Part shown: piece by piece, positions 7,704 to 15,487 of the stretch | Numbering within the stretch: position 1 is the stretch's first letter | Layout: each line of letters begins with the position of its first letter | Source of the DNA: a virus | Length of the DNA stretch: 33,032 bases | Virus record (IMG/VR): IMGVR_UViG_3300011116_000409 | Coordinates: 1 to 33,032 of that record | Strand: one strand, 5' to 3' | Notes under the pieces: model-generated | The model's database searches: none | What the model was told of the DNA's origin: nothing | The model's input: only the letters and a program-made list of their open reading frames with translations | Translations under genes and position numbers: made by a program

Positions 7704-8765
7704 ATGGCCTATGTATTGGGAGGACCCAACAACGAAGCCGATGGATTCACAACTGCAATCGCAAGTTTCGCACTTCGTGCAATGCATGAATCACAAGGTC
7801 TCGTTAACATGACAAACGTTGTTACACCTACACAGGGTAACACATTCTTAGTACCAAACTTTGCTCCAATCACTTATCAGGATTACAATCCTAATTCAAG
7901 TTCTGGAACATATGGTGTATTCGGCGGTAACGCTGTGGTACAAAACCCTGCATTGCAACAGGGTTCAATTACTGCAACACCAGCAGTAGCAACAACTGCA
8001 TTCGATATTTTCTACGGCTGGACTACATCATTCCAGTTGGCAGCAACTCTCGGCGCAGAACTCGGCGACTCATTCGCTGAAAAGGTAGACCAGCGTGTAT
8101 GTAAGGCTTTCTTGAGTTTCAAAGCAACTCCAGGAAACGTATTCTACACTAACACACCAGCAGACGGTTTCCCACGTATCCTCCAATTGGGTGCTATGGA
8201 ACTAATGCAGGACAATCTACCACCTTCAACTGCTGGATGGTCAAATGGCTTCACAGCAAACAAAGTGCTTGAATTGGTTCGCTTAGTTAAGCAACAGTTC
8301 AAGATCGCTCGTATGCCTGGTAATCCAGTCATCGTACTTGACAGCAATGGCGATGCCGCAACTGTAAGCGCAAGCGTACAGAGTGGTTCTTCATTGACTC
8401 GTCTATTAGGCGAACTCACAGGTGGTGCTGTATCACAAGCAGGCGGTTCAAACCTATCTGCACTCGGTAACGAATTGCTATCAACTGGTAAGATTGAATC
8501 TGTATATGGCTGTATGGTCATGTTCACTACATTCTTGACTAGTGCAAATCGTGTCTTCTTAGGTCAGCAATCAGCCAGCCCATGCTTAGTCGGTGCATAC
8601 ATCGGCGACAGCGCAGTATTCACAGTACTAAAAGAAGGCTTGCAGATCAAGACTGGTGAAGTCCCAGGTGGCTTACAGATGTGGTTGACTGGTGTCGGAT
8701 ACTTCGGTTCTGGCGTCGGTGACCTTCGTCGTGGCGGCGCAATTAACATCCTTCAGGCACCGTAA
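7704..8765 (+). CDS. Major capsid protein
   Basis: 353 residues, directly after the scaffold-like gene and with a strong AGGAG ribosome binding site. The composition is typical of capsids: small polar residues, few Lys or Cys, long beta-rich stretches (FLVPNFAPITYQDYNP, VVQNPALQQGSITATPAVAT). The central helix AELGDSFAEKVDQRVCKAFL could be the spine helix of an HK97-type fold (inference). The C-terminal LPAGGLQ-like region (VPGGLQMWLTGVGYFG) and GDLRRGGAINI are consistent with a P-domain strand followed by an arm. The codons here are visibly more optimised (gca, cgt, aac) than in neighbouring genes, as expected for the most abundant virion protein. Confidence 0.8.
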   Translation: MAYVLGGPNNEADGFTTAIASFALRAMHESQGLVNMTNVVTPTQGNTFLVPNFAPITYQDYNPNSSSGTYGVFGGNAVVQNPALQQGSITATPAVATTAFDIFYGWTTSFQLAATLGAELGDSFAEKVDQRVCKAFLSFKATPGNVFYTNTPADGFPRILQLGAMELMQDNLPPSTAGWSNGFTANKVLELVRLVKQQFKIARMPGNPVIVLDSNGDAATVSASVQSGSSLTRLLGELTGGAVSQAGGSNLSALGNELLSTGKIESVYGCMVMFTTFLTSANRVFLGQQSASPCLVGAYIGDSAVFTVLKEGLQIKTGEVPGGLQMWLTGVGYFGSGVGDLRRGGAINILQAP

Positions 8766-8781
8766 TTTAGGAGATTAGATA

Positions 8782-9309
8782 ATGTCAGTACCATATCAGC
8801 GAATCAGTAATGCTACAGTAAAAGATATAATCTTTTATGATCCTGCCGCTGAACGCCGTGCTGCCCAGATGCAAGTCAATTGGGATGACTACTTCCATGT
8901 AGGCTCACAAGAGATATTGTATCAGATGGAGTTCGGTTGGTGGCAGAAGTATTGTGATACTGTTATTGGTGCTTATTATTATACTAACCTTCCTAATGGA
9001 CAATTGATTTCGTCATTCAATCCAAATCTATTGATCAAGAATGATCAGACTTTAATTCGATTAGACACGTTCAAGGCGGTCGAGGTATTTTACGAAAGTA
9101 TAGTAACCGACCCCTCGAACGTGAACGATGTGGATAAAGCAAACTATGATCATGCTACTCGTAGATATATGGCTGAATGGCAGAAAGCAATACAGTTGAT
9201 GAACTGGTATAATCTATTCCAAGATGCTCCAGAAGGTCCAACTACCAAGTTGGAAGAGAATTGGACTGCGGATGTGGATTACTTCAACAATGATCGTAGG
9301 TACTTTTGA
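8782..9309 (+). CDS. Putative head-tail connector protein
   Basis: 175 residues, unknown by sequence. It follows the capsid gene with a strong TTAGGAGAT ribosome binding site. It is rich in aromatic residues (WWQKYCDTVIGAYYY, FEVFYES type segments) and predicted mostly helical with a Tyr/Asp-rich C terminus (VDYFNNDRRYF). In siphoviruses the first gene after the capsid protein is usually the adaptor that extends the portal, so head completion or adaptor is the best guess. Its stop overlaps the next ATG (TGATG). Confidence 0.55.
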   Translation: MSVPYQRISNATVKDIIFYDPAAERRAAQMQVNWDDYFHVGSQEILYQMEFGWWQKYCDTVIGAYYYTNLPNGQLISSFNPNLLIKNDQTLIRLDTFKAVEVFYESIVTDPSNVNDVDKANYDHATRRYMAEWQKAIQLMNWYNLFQDAPEGPTTKLEENWTADVDYFNNDRRYF

Positions 9310-9734
9310 TGTCTAGTCCTTATATCACCAAAGATGAGATATATGATTATCTCTATGCTGTGTGTTCAAAATTGAACCCACCCGTAGATGTACTCAAGAC
9401 ATATCCAAGTCAAGGTGATCAAGTAGCATATGGTGTCTATTTGAATGGTATAAACGCCACTAATAGAACGCCATATAAACTCGGCTTACAGCCATGCGGT
9501 AGCATCTATACTGTTACTGATGAATTCTATCTGATGTTCGTCAGTTTCCAGAATGATCCTAACGCACCTGCAGTAGTCGAGGCTATAATGACTATGATAG
9601 AAGATAGTGAACTATGGTCAGGATATCATGAAGTTGATTTCACAAACTCAGTCACGTTCGGCTCGAGGAATAAGATTAGAACTTATGTCATCAGCGCCAA
9701 GAGGGTCAATTTTAATATAACTGCCACTAACTAA
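9309..9734 (+). CDS. Putative tail terminator or neck protein
   Basis: About 142 residues, beginning at the ATG of the TGATG overlap with the upstream gene; a TTG three bases earlier is less likely. The order is a helix (KDEIYDYLYAVCSKL), then mixed strands (FYLMFVSFQ, KIRTYVISAKRVNFNI), with a helix between (PAVVEAIMTMIEDSEL). This alpha-beta arrangement and the place just before the tail tube gene resemble tail terminator proteins that cap the tail and join it to the head. No diagnostic motif is visible. Confidence 0.5.
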   Translation: MSSPYITKDEIYDYLYAVCSKLNPPVDVLKTYPSQGDQVAYGVYLNGINATNRTPYKLGLQPCGSIYTVTDEFYLMFVSFQNDPNAPAVVEAIMTMIEDSELWSGYHEVDFTNSVTFGSRNKIRTYVISAKRVNFNITATN

Positions 9735-9747
9735 AGGAGAAATCACA

Positions 9748-10284
9748 ATGGCAAGAATCACAGTTAACGAGACAGGTACTAACCCATTAGTATTATTGTC
9801 AACAACTATAGGTAACACTACACAGTTGCAAGACGGTAATATTACTGCGGCTAACGTACTTAGCGTAACTTGCTTGCAGGATATCACCATCACATCAAGC
9901 ACTGGCATATTCAGTTATGTGGACTTCTGTTCTAAAGACGTAAATAAGGTTACTACACCAGCGGACAACGAAATTAGCATGAACATCGTCATCGATCCAA
10001 CTGCTTATTTCGGAGCAAACATCGCTGCCCCAGGTGCTAGCAACCAAGGTATTGCAAGTCTTTCACAGAACAAAGTTCCAGTACAGTTCTTGGTCGTATG
10101 GAACTATAATGCAAACATCGCAAACGTTACTGGTGGAAACATCCAGTCACTAAGCAATGTGTATTACAGTTCAGGAACAGGTTACATCAGTAGCCTCGCT
10201 CCAACAGCCGCACCAGATGCACCGGTGTTCGTAACACCGATCAGCATCGCGGTAGATGGTACGATGTACTCAAGACAAAGTTAA
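9748..10284 (+). CDS. Putative major tail (tube) protein
   Basis: 178 residues, beta-rich, with AAAGGAGAAA before the ATG, among the strongest ribosome binding sites in the window. It is rich in Thr, Asn, Val and Ala and has few charged residues (TITSSTGIFSYVDF, FLVVWNYNANIANVTGGN). Its length and composition fit the tube subunit of a siphovirus tail. It is followed at once by a strong hairpin (10298..10325), which would set its expression above that of the downstream chaperone and tape measure genes, as for many tail tube genes. The call is by context. Confidence 0.6.
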   Translation: MARITVNETGTNPLVLLSTTIGNTTQLQDGNITAANVLSVTCLQDITITSSTGIFSYVDFCSKDVNKVTTPADNEISMNIVIDPTAYFGANIAAPGASNQGIASLSQNKVPVQFLVVWNYNANIANVTGGNIQSLSNVYYSSGTGYISSLAPTAAPDAPVFVTPISIAVDGTMYSRQS

Positions 10285-10297
10285 TCTAGCGATAGAT

Positions 10298-10325
10298 ATG
10301 AAGGGGGTGGCAACACCCTCTTCAT
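10298..10325 (+). terminator. Strong hairpin after the tail-tube gene (attenuator or terminator)
   Basis: A 12-bp stem (ATGAAGGGGGTG with CACCCTCTTCAT, one G-T pair) closed by a GCAA tetraloop of the GNRA type, followed by TTGTT. The U run is short, so partial termination is more likely than a full stop. It lies between the tail-tube candidate and a 65-residue gene, so it may step down transcription or stabilise the 3' end of the upstream mRNA. Confidence 0.7.
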
Positions 10326-10348
10326 TTGTTAATCAATGAAGGTGTATA

Positions 10349-10546
10349 ATGAATGACGCAAACAACACATGGCTAAACACTACTGAAGAGAAACTTCGTA
10401 GCCTCATAGCCGATGAAGCAAAACTATTACCCATGCTCACCAACATGGAACACACCATAAGACAGATGAAAGCAAAGCAAGCATTTCGCCTCGCATTGCT
10501 CAATCAACTTTTGGAAGAAGAATACGATAAATATAGTGGGAACTAA
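10349..10546 (+). CDS. Small coiled-coil protein, unknown function
   Basis: 65 residues, almost wholly helical with a heptad-like pattern (EEKLRSLIADEAKLLPMLTN, then MKAKQAFRLALLNQLLEEE). GAAGG before the ATG supports the start. It lies between the tail-tube candidate and the tail assembly chaperone candidates, so it may be a tail assembly factor. No family recognised. Confidence 0.65.
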   Translation: MNDANNTWLNTTEEKLRSLIADEAKLLPMLTNMEHTIRQMKAKQAFRLALLNQLLEEEYDKYSGN

Positions 10547-10568
10547 TTAATTCATAAGGAGAAAATAA

Positions 10569-10913
10569 ATGAATATCAAAGAATTCGCACACAAACAAGA
10601 GTTAGTCAAGGTCACAATCGATGACGCTGAGATAGTTGAGAAGTATGGCGAGCCCATAACTTTTTACACACACAACGTAGTTAAACTCACTACTTACTTT
10701 GACTTTTTCAATGCACGTTCAAACAATCAATATAGTCAACTCGACTTGATGATGAAGAACATGATATTGGATGAGAATGGTCTTAAAGTATTAGAACCAG
10801 ATGAGGATCTACCGATCGATATCGCGGCAGCAGCCATCAATAAGATTGGAGAAATCTTGGGAAAATCACCCAGCAAGACATCGACACAAAAAGTTGGGAA
10901 ACAGCAAAAATGA
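10569..10913 (+). CDS. Putative tail assembly chaperone
   Basis: 114 residues with a strong AAGGAGAA site. It is acidic in the middle (LKVLEPDEDLPIDIAAAAIN) and has a basic, Lys/Gln-rich C terminus (SKTSTQKVGKQQK). Size and place, between the tail tube and the tape measure, match the first tail chaperone (lambda gpG analogue), which coats the tape measure during tail assembly. Its stop overlaps the next start (ATGA). The next gene lies in the -1 frame relative to this one, as in gpG/gpGT systems. I found no canonical X-XXY-YYZ slippery heptamer in the right frame near the end, so reinitiation at the ATGA looks more likely. Confidence 0.55.
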   Translation: MNIKEFAHKQELVKVTIDDAEIVEKYGEPITFYTHNVVKLTTYFDFFNARSNNQYSQLDLMMKNMILDENGLKVLEPDEDLPIDIAAAAINKIGEILGKSPSKTSTQKVGKQQK

Positions 10914-11128
10914 TAACCATAGGTAGATTGGCAGAAAAATATGGTGTCTTACCTCACGTGGTAAGAGACGATGCCGATTCCTATGATTTCATGATTTACG
11001 ATGTTCTTGCTACATACGACCAATATATGGAGCAGAAAAAGAGTGGTAAGTTGATCGATGGTAAGTTATATGGCTTGACTACCGAAGAGATGATGAGACT
11101 TAAGGATCTAGGTAAAAATGGCCAGTAA
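10910..11128 (+). CDS. Putative second tail assembly chaperone (gpT-like position)
   Basis: 72 residues (ITIGRLAEKYGVLPHVVRDD at the N terminus, then MIYDVLATYDQYMEQKKSGK). The DXXXYDFMIYDVL-type segment resembles the short chaperone product that follows the gpG analogue in many siphoviruses, where it recruits tail tube protein to the tape measure. The start is coupled to the upstream stop. The 3' end overlaps the next gene by 11 bases. The assignment is by order and size. Confidence 0.5.
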   Translation: MITIGRLAEKYGVLPHVVRDDADSYDFMIYDVLATYDQYMEQKKSGKLIDGKLYGLTTEEMMRLKDLGKNGQ

Positions 11129-11399
11129 TTGCGTCAATAGGTTAAACAAAGTATTAGATACTTTGAATGAACAAAAAGTTACGAATCATGCATATAAGAC
11201 ATTCGTGAAGAATACACCTATCCGTAGCGGTAACGCAAGACGCAAGACTAGATTACAAGGCAATACAATCAATGCCGCATATCCTTATGCTCAACGATTA
11301 GAAGAAGGCTATAGCAAACAAGCACCTAAAGGTATGACTGAACCTACCATAGATGAAGTGCGCAAATATGTCTATAATAAATTGGGAGTTAAGATATAA
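11118..11399 (+). CDS. HK97 gp10-like neck/tail completion protein
   Basis: 93 residues. The pattern NTPIRSGNARRKTRL, then INAAYPYAQRLEEGYSKQAP, resembles the HK97 gp10 family, where a TPxxTGxLRRS-type loop is followed by a strand and a YxxxxExG turn. Members sit at the head-tail joint. Finding it after the chaperones and directly before the tape measure is unusual, because it normally sits among the connector genes. The stop and the tape-measure start overlap as TAATG. Confidence 0.6.
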   Translation: MASNCVNRLNKVLDTLNEQKVTNHAYKTFVKNTPIRSGNARRKTRLQGNTINAAYPYAQRLEEGYSKQAPKGMTEPTIDEVRKYVYNKLGVKI

Positions 11400-13642
11400 T
11401 GGCTACCATTGACCAATATAAAATAAAGATTGATGTAGAAGGCGCACAGGCAGTAGATAGACTAAAAAATAGTCTAGGTGGTCTTGGTACTGTCATCGCA
11501 GGTATAGGCTTTGGTGCATTCGTCACTAGCGTACTAAAAATGGCAGATGCGGTTACTGATCTTGCCGCAGCCACAGGTCTAGCAGTAGGAGATATCGCCG
11601 CATTTGGTGGTGCATTACAACAAGCAGGTGGTAATGCAGAAGATGCAAGCAAGATGATCGCTGCCTTCTTCAATCAGATCGATAAAGCAGCCAGTGGCAA
11701 TGAACAAGCACAAAAAGCATTAGAACGTGTTGGTATATCATTTGAAGATTTAGGTAAATTAAGCGAGAGAGACTTACTTGCCAAAGCATTAAAAAGTTTA
11801 CAAGAGATGGGCCCCGGCGCTGAGAGAACAGCGGCGGGTATGGAAGTGCTTGGTAAAGCCTTTAGAAATATCGATCCTAAAGTATTAGAAGAAGCATTTA
11901 GAACAGGCGATTTTAGCAAAGCAGAAGAAGCATTAAAGAAGATGGGTGATCTTGCCGATAAGATGGCAGGTAATTTCCATACATTACAGATCGCAGGTGC
12001 ACAAGTCTTTAGCGATCTTGCAAAAGCATTAGAACCATTCATAGGTAAAGTAGAAGAAGGTCGCTTGACATTAGAGCAAGCAGAGAAAATAATTAAAGCA
12101 GTAGGTATAGCGATTGGCATAGCGTTTGCGATTAAAACTGTTGCTACTATTGTTGAGATTGTTAGTGCAGTAGGATTATTGACTAAGGCATTAAAGGGCA
12201 CAGTCATCGTACAGACTGCATTAACTGCATTGAGTGGACCTAAGGGTTGGGCTATGATCGCTGCCGGTGCAGCCGCTGCCGCTGGTGCAGTATATGCATT
12301 GAATAAAGCATTAGGCGATACGAATGACGAGATCGCTCAAGCGGTGAGTCAGAAACCAGAACCACAAAAACCAGAAGGTCCTGCACGTAAGACACAATTC
12401 TATAGCGATGAAGAATTAAAGGCACGCAAGCAAGCATTGATTGCTGCCCAAGAAACTACTAAATTAATAGCCAAACAAAATTCAGAAGCCAACAAATATC
12501 AACAGATTATAACAAGCACAGTTGGTATGTTGGATGAACAAGCAGCCAGAATCAAACTAAATGCAGAAGTTGATCGTGATGCAGCCAATCAAAAAGCCGC
12601 AATATTAAAACAGATTGAGCAAGAAGAAAATAAAGGTCGTGATAGAAATCAAGGTTTGATTGATGAGTATAAAAAACAATTAATATTGATCGATCAACAA
12701 GCACAAGCCAAAAAGATATTAGGCGCGGCAGATTTGACTGCATTAGAAATCGAAAGACAACGCAAAGATTTAATCGCACAGAATACTGAAAAGACTAAGA
12801 TGCAGATCAACGATGCTGCCACTCTTAGCGAGGCAGAATTACAAAGACAGGTCATTGCAGGACAGATCACAGAGCAACAAAAGAAAGATTATACAGATTA
12901 CATAAAGATAGCAACAGATGGCGCTAAGAACCTTGCCGATCTACAAAAACAATTGGATCAATCAACTAGCCAGATTGAAAAAAACAATATCAGAGCATTG
13001 ATGGATCTAGAGGCAGAGCGCACAGCAAAAGCCATAGAATTGAAGAAGCAAGAGATACAACAGCGTGAAGAATTAGAACAGAGTTATCAAGCAGGCGTAG
13101 TTAAAGCATTAGAAAAAATCGCTGATCAATATAAACCAATCAATATGGCACAAGAAGCCATAGGTAAAGGTTGGAGCAGAATATCTGATGCCATAGATAC
13201 ATTTGTTGATACGGGTAAATTTAAGTTTAGTGATTTCGCACGTAGCGTTATAGCCGATCTTGCTAAGATGATCGCAAAGGCTGCTATATTCCAAGCCATA
13301 TCAGCGACATTAGGTTTCTTTGGACTAAAAGTACCTGGCTTGGCAGAAGGTGGTCCTGTCAAACAAGGTCAACCATATGTCGTCGGTGAGAAGGGTCCTG
13401 AACTATTCATACCTAAATCAGCAGGTGATATCATACCAAATAAAGATATGGCTAAACCTAGCATGGCTATGAGTTCGGATAGAGGCTCTACTAATGCACC
13501 GATCACTAATAATTATAACACTTATAACATCAACGCACTTGATGCTAAGTCAGTCGCACAACTATTCGCAGAAAATCGCAGAGCGATATTTGGAGCAAAC
13601 AAGATGGCAGAGCGTGAGATGAGTTACGCAGGAGTAAGATAA
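11399..13642 (+). CDS. Tail tape measure protein
   Basis: 747 residues, the longest gene of the tail assembly block. Residues about 20-50, 234-262 and 282-300 are hydrophobic and Gly/Ala-rich (IAGIGFGAFVTSVLK, AMIAAGAAAAAGAVYALN), suited to membrane insertion at infection. Residues about 340-600 form long charged coiled coils. The C-terminal GEKGPELFIPKSAGDIIPN (near 662) is a common tape measure ending, followed by a Asn/Thr stretch (TNNYNTYNINALD). The protein sets tail length; at about 0.15 nm per residue the tail would be near 110 nm. No peptidase or lysozyme domain is visible. Confidence 0.9.
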   Translation: MATIDQYKIKIDVEGAQAVDRLKNSLGGLGTVIAGIGFGAFVTSVLKMADAVTDLAAATGLAVGDIAAFGGALQQAGGNAEDASKMIAAFFNQIDKAASGNEQAQKALERVGISFEDLGKLSERDLLAKALKSLQEMGPGAERTAAGMEVLGKAFRNIDPKVLEEAFRTGDFSKAEEALKKMGDLADKMAGNFHTLQIAGAQVFSDLAKALEPFIGKVEEGRLTLEQAEKIIKAVGIAIGIAFAIKTVATIVEIVSAVGLLTKALKGTVIVQTALTALSGPKGWAMIAAGAAAAAGAVYALNKALGDTNDEIAQAVSQKPEPQKPEGPARKTQFYSDEELKARKQALIAAQETTKLIAKQNSEANKYQQIITSTVGMLDEQAARIKLNAEVDRDAANQKAAILKQIEQEENKGRDRNQGLIDEYKKQLILIDQQAQAKKILGAADLTALEIERQRKDLIAQNTEKTKMQINDAATLSEAELQRQVIAGQITEQQKKDYTDYIKIATDGAKNLADLQKQLDQSTSQIEKNNIRALMDLEAERTAKAIELKKQEIQQREELEQSYQAGVVKALEKIADQYKPINMAQEAIGKGWSRISDAIDTFVDTGKFKFSDFARSVIADLAKMIAKAAIFQAISATLGFFGLKVPGLAEGGPVKQGQPYVVGEKGPELFIPKSAGDIIPNKDMAKPSMAMSSDRGSTNAPITNNYNTYNINALDAKSVAQLFAENRRAIFGANKMAEREMSYAGVR

Positions 13643-14334
13643 TGGCAGGTTTACAGACAATCATAGACAAAGCAAATGGTTTAGTGATAGATCGCAGAAA
13701 AGTCGTAGGCGTGCAGATCACTCGCAACGAGATACCACGCACAAGTTTGACGCCAACTAAACAGCCATGGCGTTTCAAGATCACAGTACCAAGTGGATTG
13801 AGATATTATAACAATCGTGATTTATTAGAAGAATTAGATAGATTAGATCGTTATCAACCACAGATCGTTAGTTTTGGTAGCAACACTTGCATCAATTGGA
13901 TATTCAGATATCAAGGTGCATTGAGCGCAGGTCAGATCAATGCCATGAGCGTATTAGATTTCACAGGCAATCAACTAGAGATCGATGTATCAGGCGTTTC
14001 AGTCAATAGTAATACTGTCATCTTTAGACCAAATGATTTGATACAGATAGGTGCATATACATATCCATTCACAAGCACTACTACTGTGACAAGAGGTACA
14101 GGTGGTAGCATCATAGTGACCACAAACAGACCAAACATCATATCAAGTTCAGTATTAGGTGCGGGCTTGACAGTTGGTAGCGATTGTGATTTTTATATGT
14201 TCTGTCCAAACATGCCTACATATAAATTGATACCTGGCGGATATGTTCCCGGCACAGGTACGACTACATTAAATAATGCATTGATTGAGTTTAGTGATGA
14301 CTTTGAATTTTATGAATGGGTAGGTACAGCATGA
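13642..14334 (+). CDS. Putative distal tail / minor tail protein
   Basis: 230 residues starting inside the tape-measure stop. It is beta-rich, with SLTPTKQPWRFKITVPSGLR and DRLDRYQPQIVSFGSNTCIN at the N-terminal half, and a Thr/Gly-rich C-terminal half (TTVTRGTGGSIIVTTN). The order tape measure, this gene, next gene, then tail tip corresponds to the lambda M and L region or to distal tail proteins that make the hub below the tube. No motif beyond context. Confidence 0.6.
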   Translation: MAGLQTIIDKANGLVIDRRKVVGVQITRNEIPRTSLTPTKQPWRFKITVPSGLRYYNNRDLLEELDRLDRYQPQIVSFGSNTCINWIFRYQGALSAGQINAMSVLDFTGNQLEIDVSGVSVNSNTVIFRPNDLIQIGAYTYPFTSTTTVTRGTGGSIIVTTNRPNIISSSVLGAGLTVGSDCDFYMFCPNMPTYKLIPGGYVPGTGTTTLNNALIEFSDDFEFYEWVGTA

Positions 14335-15023
14335 CACAGATAATACCAGAAGTCGGCCCTAATGTCACGCAGATCAATAATGCTGAATTTATTAAGTTAA
14401 CTATATTCAATGAATATGGTAATACCAGCAACACGACTATATTGACATTCAGTAGTTCTTATAAAGAAGAAACTATAGGTAATGTCGTATATGATCCATT
14501 AGGTGGCTTGCTTAGTGTAGGTTCACAGAATCGTAACCTACGTGCTACATCAGGTGAGACAACTATTGCATTATCAGGTATAGATGGCAACAATATCTAT
14601 AATGTGTTAGCCACAAACATACGTGGTAGCGAAGTAGAGATCATACGTGGTTTCTATGATAATAATTATGTATTACAAAATACATATCCAAGATTCAGAG
14701 GTATCATAACTAGTTATGGTATCAGCGAAGACCGTGAAGGTACTACAGACAATTTTACTGTTAGCGTAAGCGCAAGTAGTTATAAGACTATCTTAGAAAA
14801 TCGCATAGCAGGTCGAAAGACTAATAAAGAGAGTTGGAGATTCTTTGATAGCAACGATAGTAGCATGGATCAGGTCTATGCATTATCCGGCGTCAGTTTC
14901 GATTTCGGTATAGATCCGAAAACAAAAACAACTGTGCCAGGAGGCGGCGGCTTCCCACCAGGTGGTGGTGGAGGTGGCGGACGACCAGGTCCGGGCGGAG
15001 ATGGAAATACTTACGAACCATGA
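14331..15023 (+). CDS. Putative minor tail protein (lambda gpL-like position) with glycine-rich tail
   Basis: About 230 residues; the ATG at 14331 overlaps the upstream stop (ATGA) and is preferred to an ATG at 14316. The N-terminal region (FIKLTIFNEYGNTSNTTILT, YDPLGGLLSVGSQNRNL) resembles DUF1833/DUF2163-like tail tip proteins. The segment ENRIAGRKTNKESWRFFDSN followed by SSMDQVYAL is typical of the hub subunit that precedes the tail tip in many siphoviruses. The last 30 residues are almost all Gly and Pro (GGGGFPPGGGGGGGRPGPGG), probably a flexible linker. Confidence 0.62.
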   Translation: MTQIIPEVGPNVTQINNAEFIKLTIFNEYGNTSNTTILTFSSSYKEETIGNVVYDPLGGLLSVGSQNRNLRATSGETTIALSGIDGNNIYNVLATNIRGSEVEIIRGFYDNNYVLQNTYPRFRGIITSYGISEDREGTTDNFTVSVSASSYKTILENRIAGRKTNKESWRFFDSNDSSMDQVYALSGVSFDFGIDPKTKTTVPGGGGFPPGGGGGGGRPGPGGDGNTYEP

Positions 15024-15487
15024 TTATAAGACCTGCAAACAAATTCGATCTACCATATTTCATCGATTTGATACATCGTATCAATGACAACGATGAATTG
15101 GGCGATATCGTGTGTGCTGAGTTAGATGACAAACATCTAAACAGCATATTTGCTAGCGTGTTAGCAGGCGCAGGATTATGTTTCGTGGCAGAAAGCGATA
15201 CAAAAGTTGGCATGATATTAGGCGTGATCAGTCCTAATATGTGGCAACCAAGTTACTTATTCATACATCAGGTGTTATATTATGTGGAAGAAGATTACAG
15301 AGGTACTAGAGCAGGTTATCTGCTTTTTAAAGAATATGATAAAGCGTGTCAAAAACTCGTAGATGAGAAACGCATACACCACGTGACATTGACTGCGCCA
15401 AGGACATTTATAGACATGGATTTCGAAAGATTCGATTATGAATTGAGTGAAAAAACATGGATCAAAAAAGGTATGAGACATGAGTAA
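15020..15487 (+). CDS. GNAT-family acetyltransferase within the tail operon
   Basis: 155 residues. Motif A of the GNAT fold is visible as LYYVEEDYRGTRAGYLLFKE, with RGTRAG as the R-x-x-G-x-A pyrophosphate loop that binds acetyl-CoA. The N-terminal IIRPANKFDLPYFIDLI is the usual first strand and helix, and HHVTLTAPRTFIDMDFERFD is the C-terminal part. Start and stop both overlap the neighbouring tail genes (ATGA at each side), so it is made with the tail tip. The place is where lambda has its peptidase gpK. It may modify tail proteins or be an assembly factor; the substrate is unknown. Confidence 0.82.
   Translation: MIIRPANKFDLPYFIDLIHRINDNDELGDIVCAELDDKHLNSIFASVLAGAGLCFVAESDTKVGMILGVISPNMWQPSYLFIHQVLYYVEEDYRGTRAGYLLFKEYDKACQKLVDEKRIHHVTLTAPRTFIDMDFERFDYELSEKTWIKKGMRHE

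Noticed and set aside
10860-10915. Programmed -1 frameshift joining the two tail chaperone candidates.
   Set aside because: The next gene is in the -1 frame, but the A-rich runs (CAAAAAG, CAAAAATGA) are not in the X-XXY-YYZ phase; the ATGA overlap with an own start explains the second protein.
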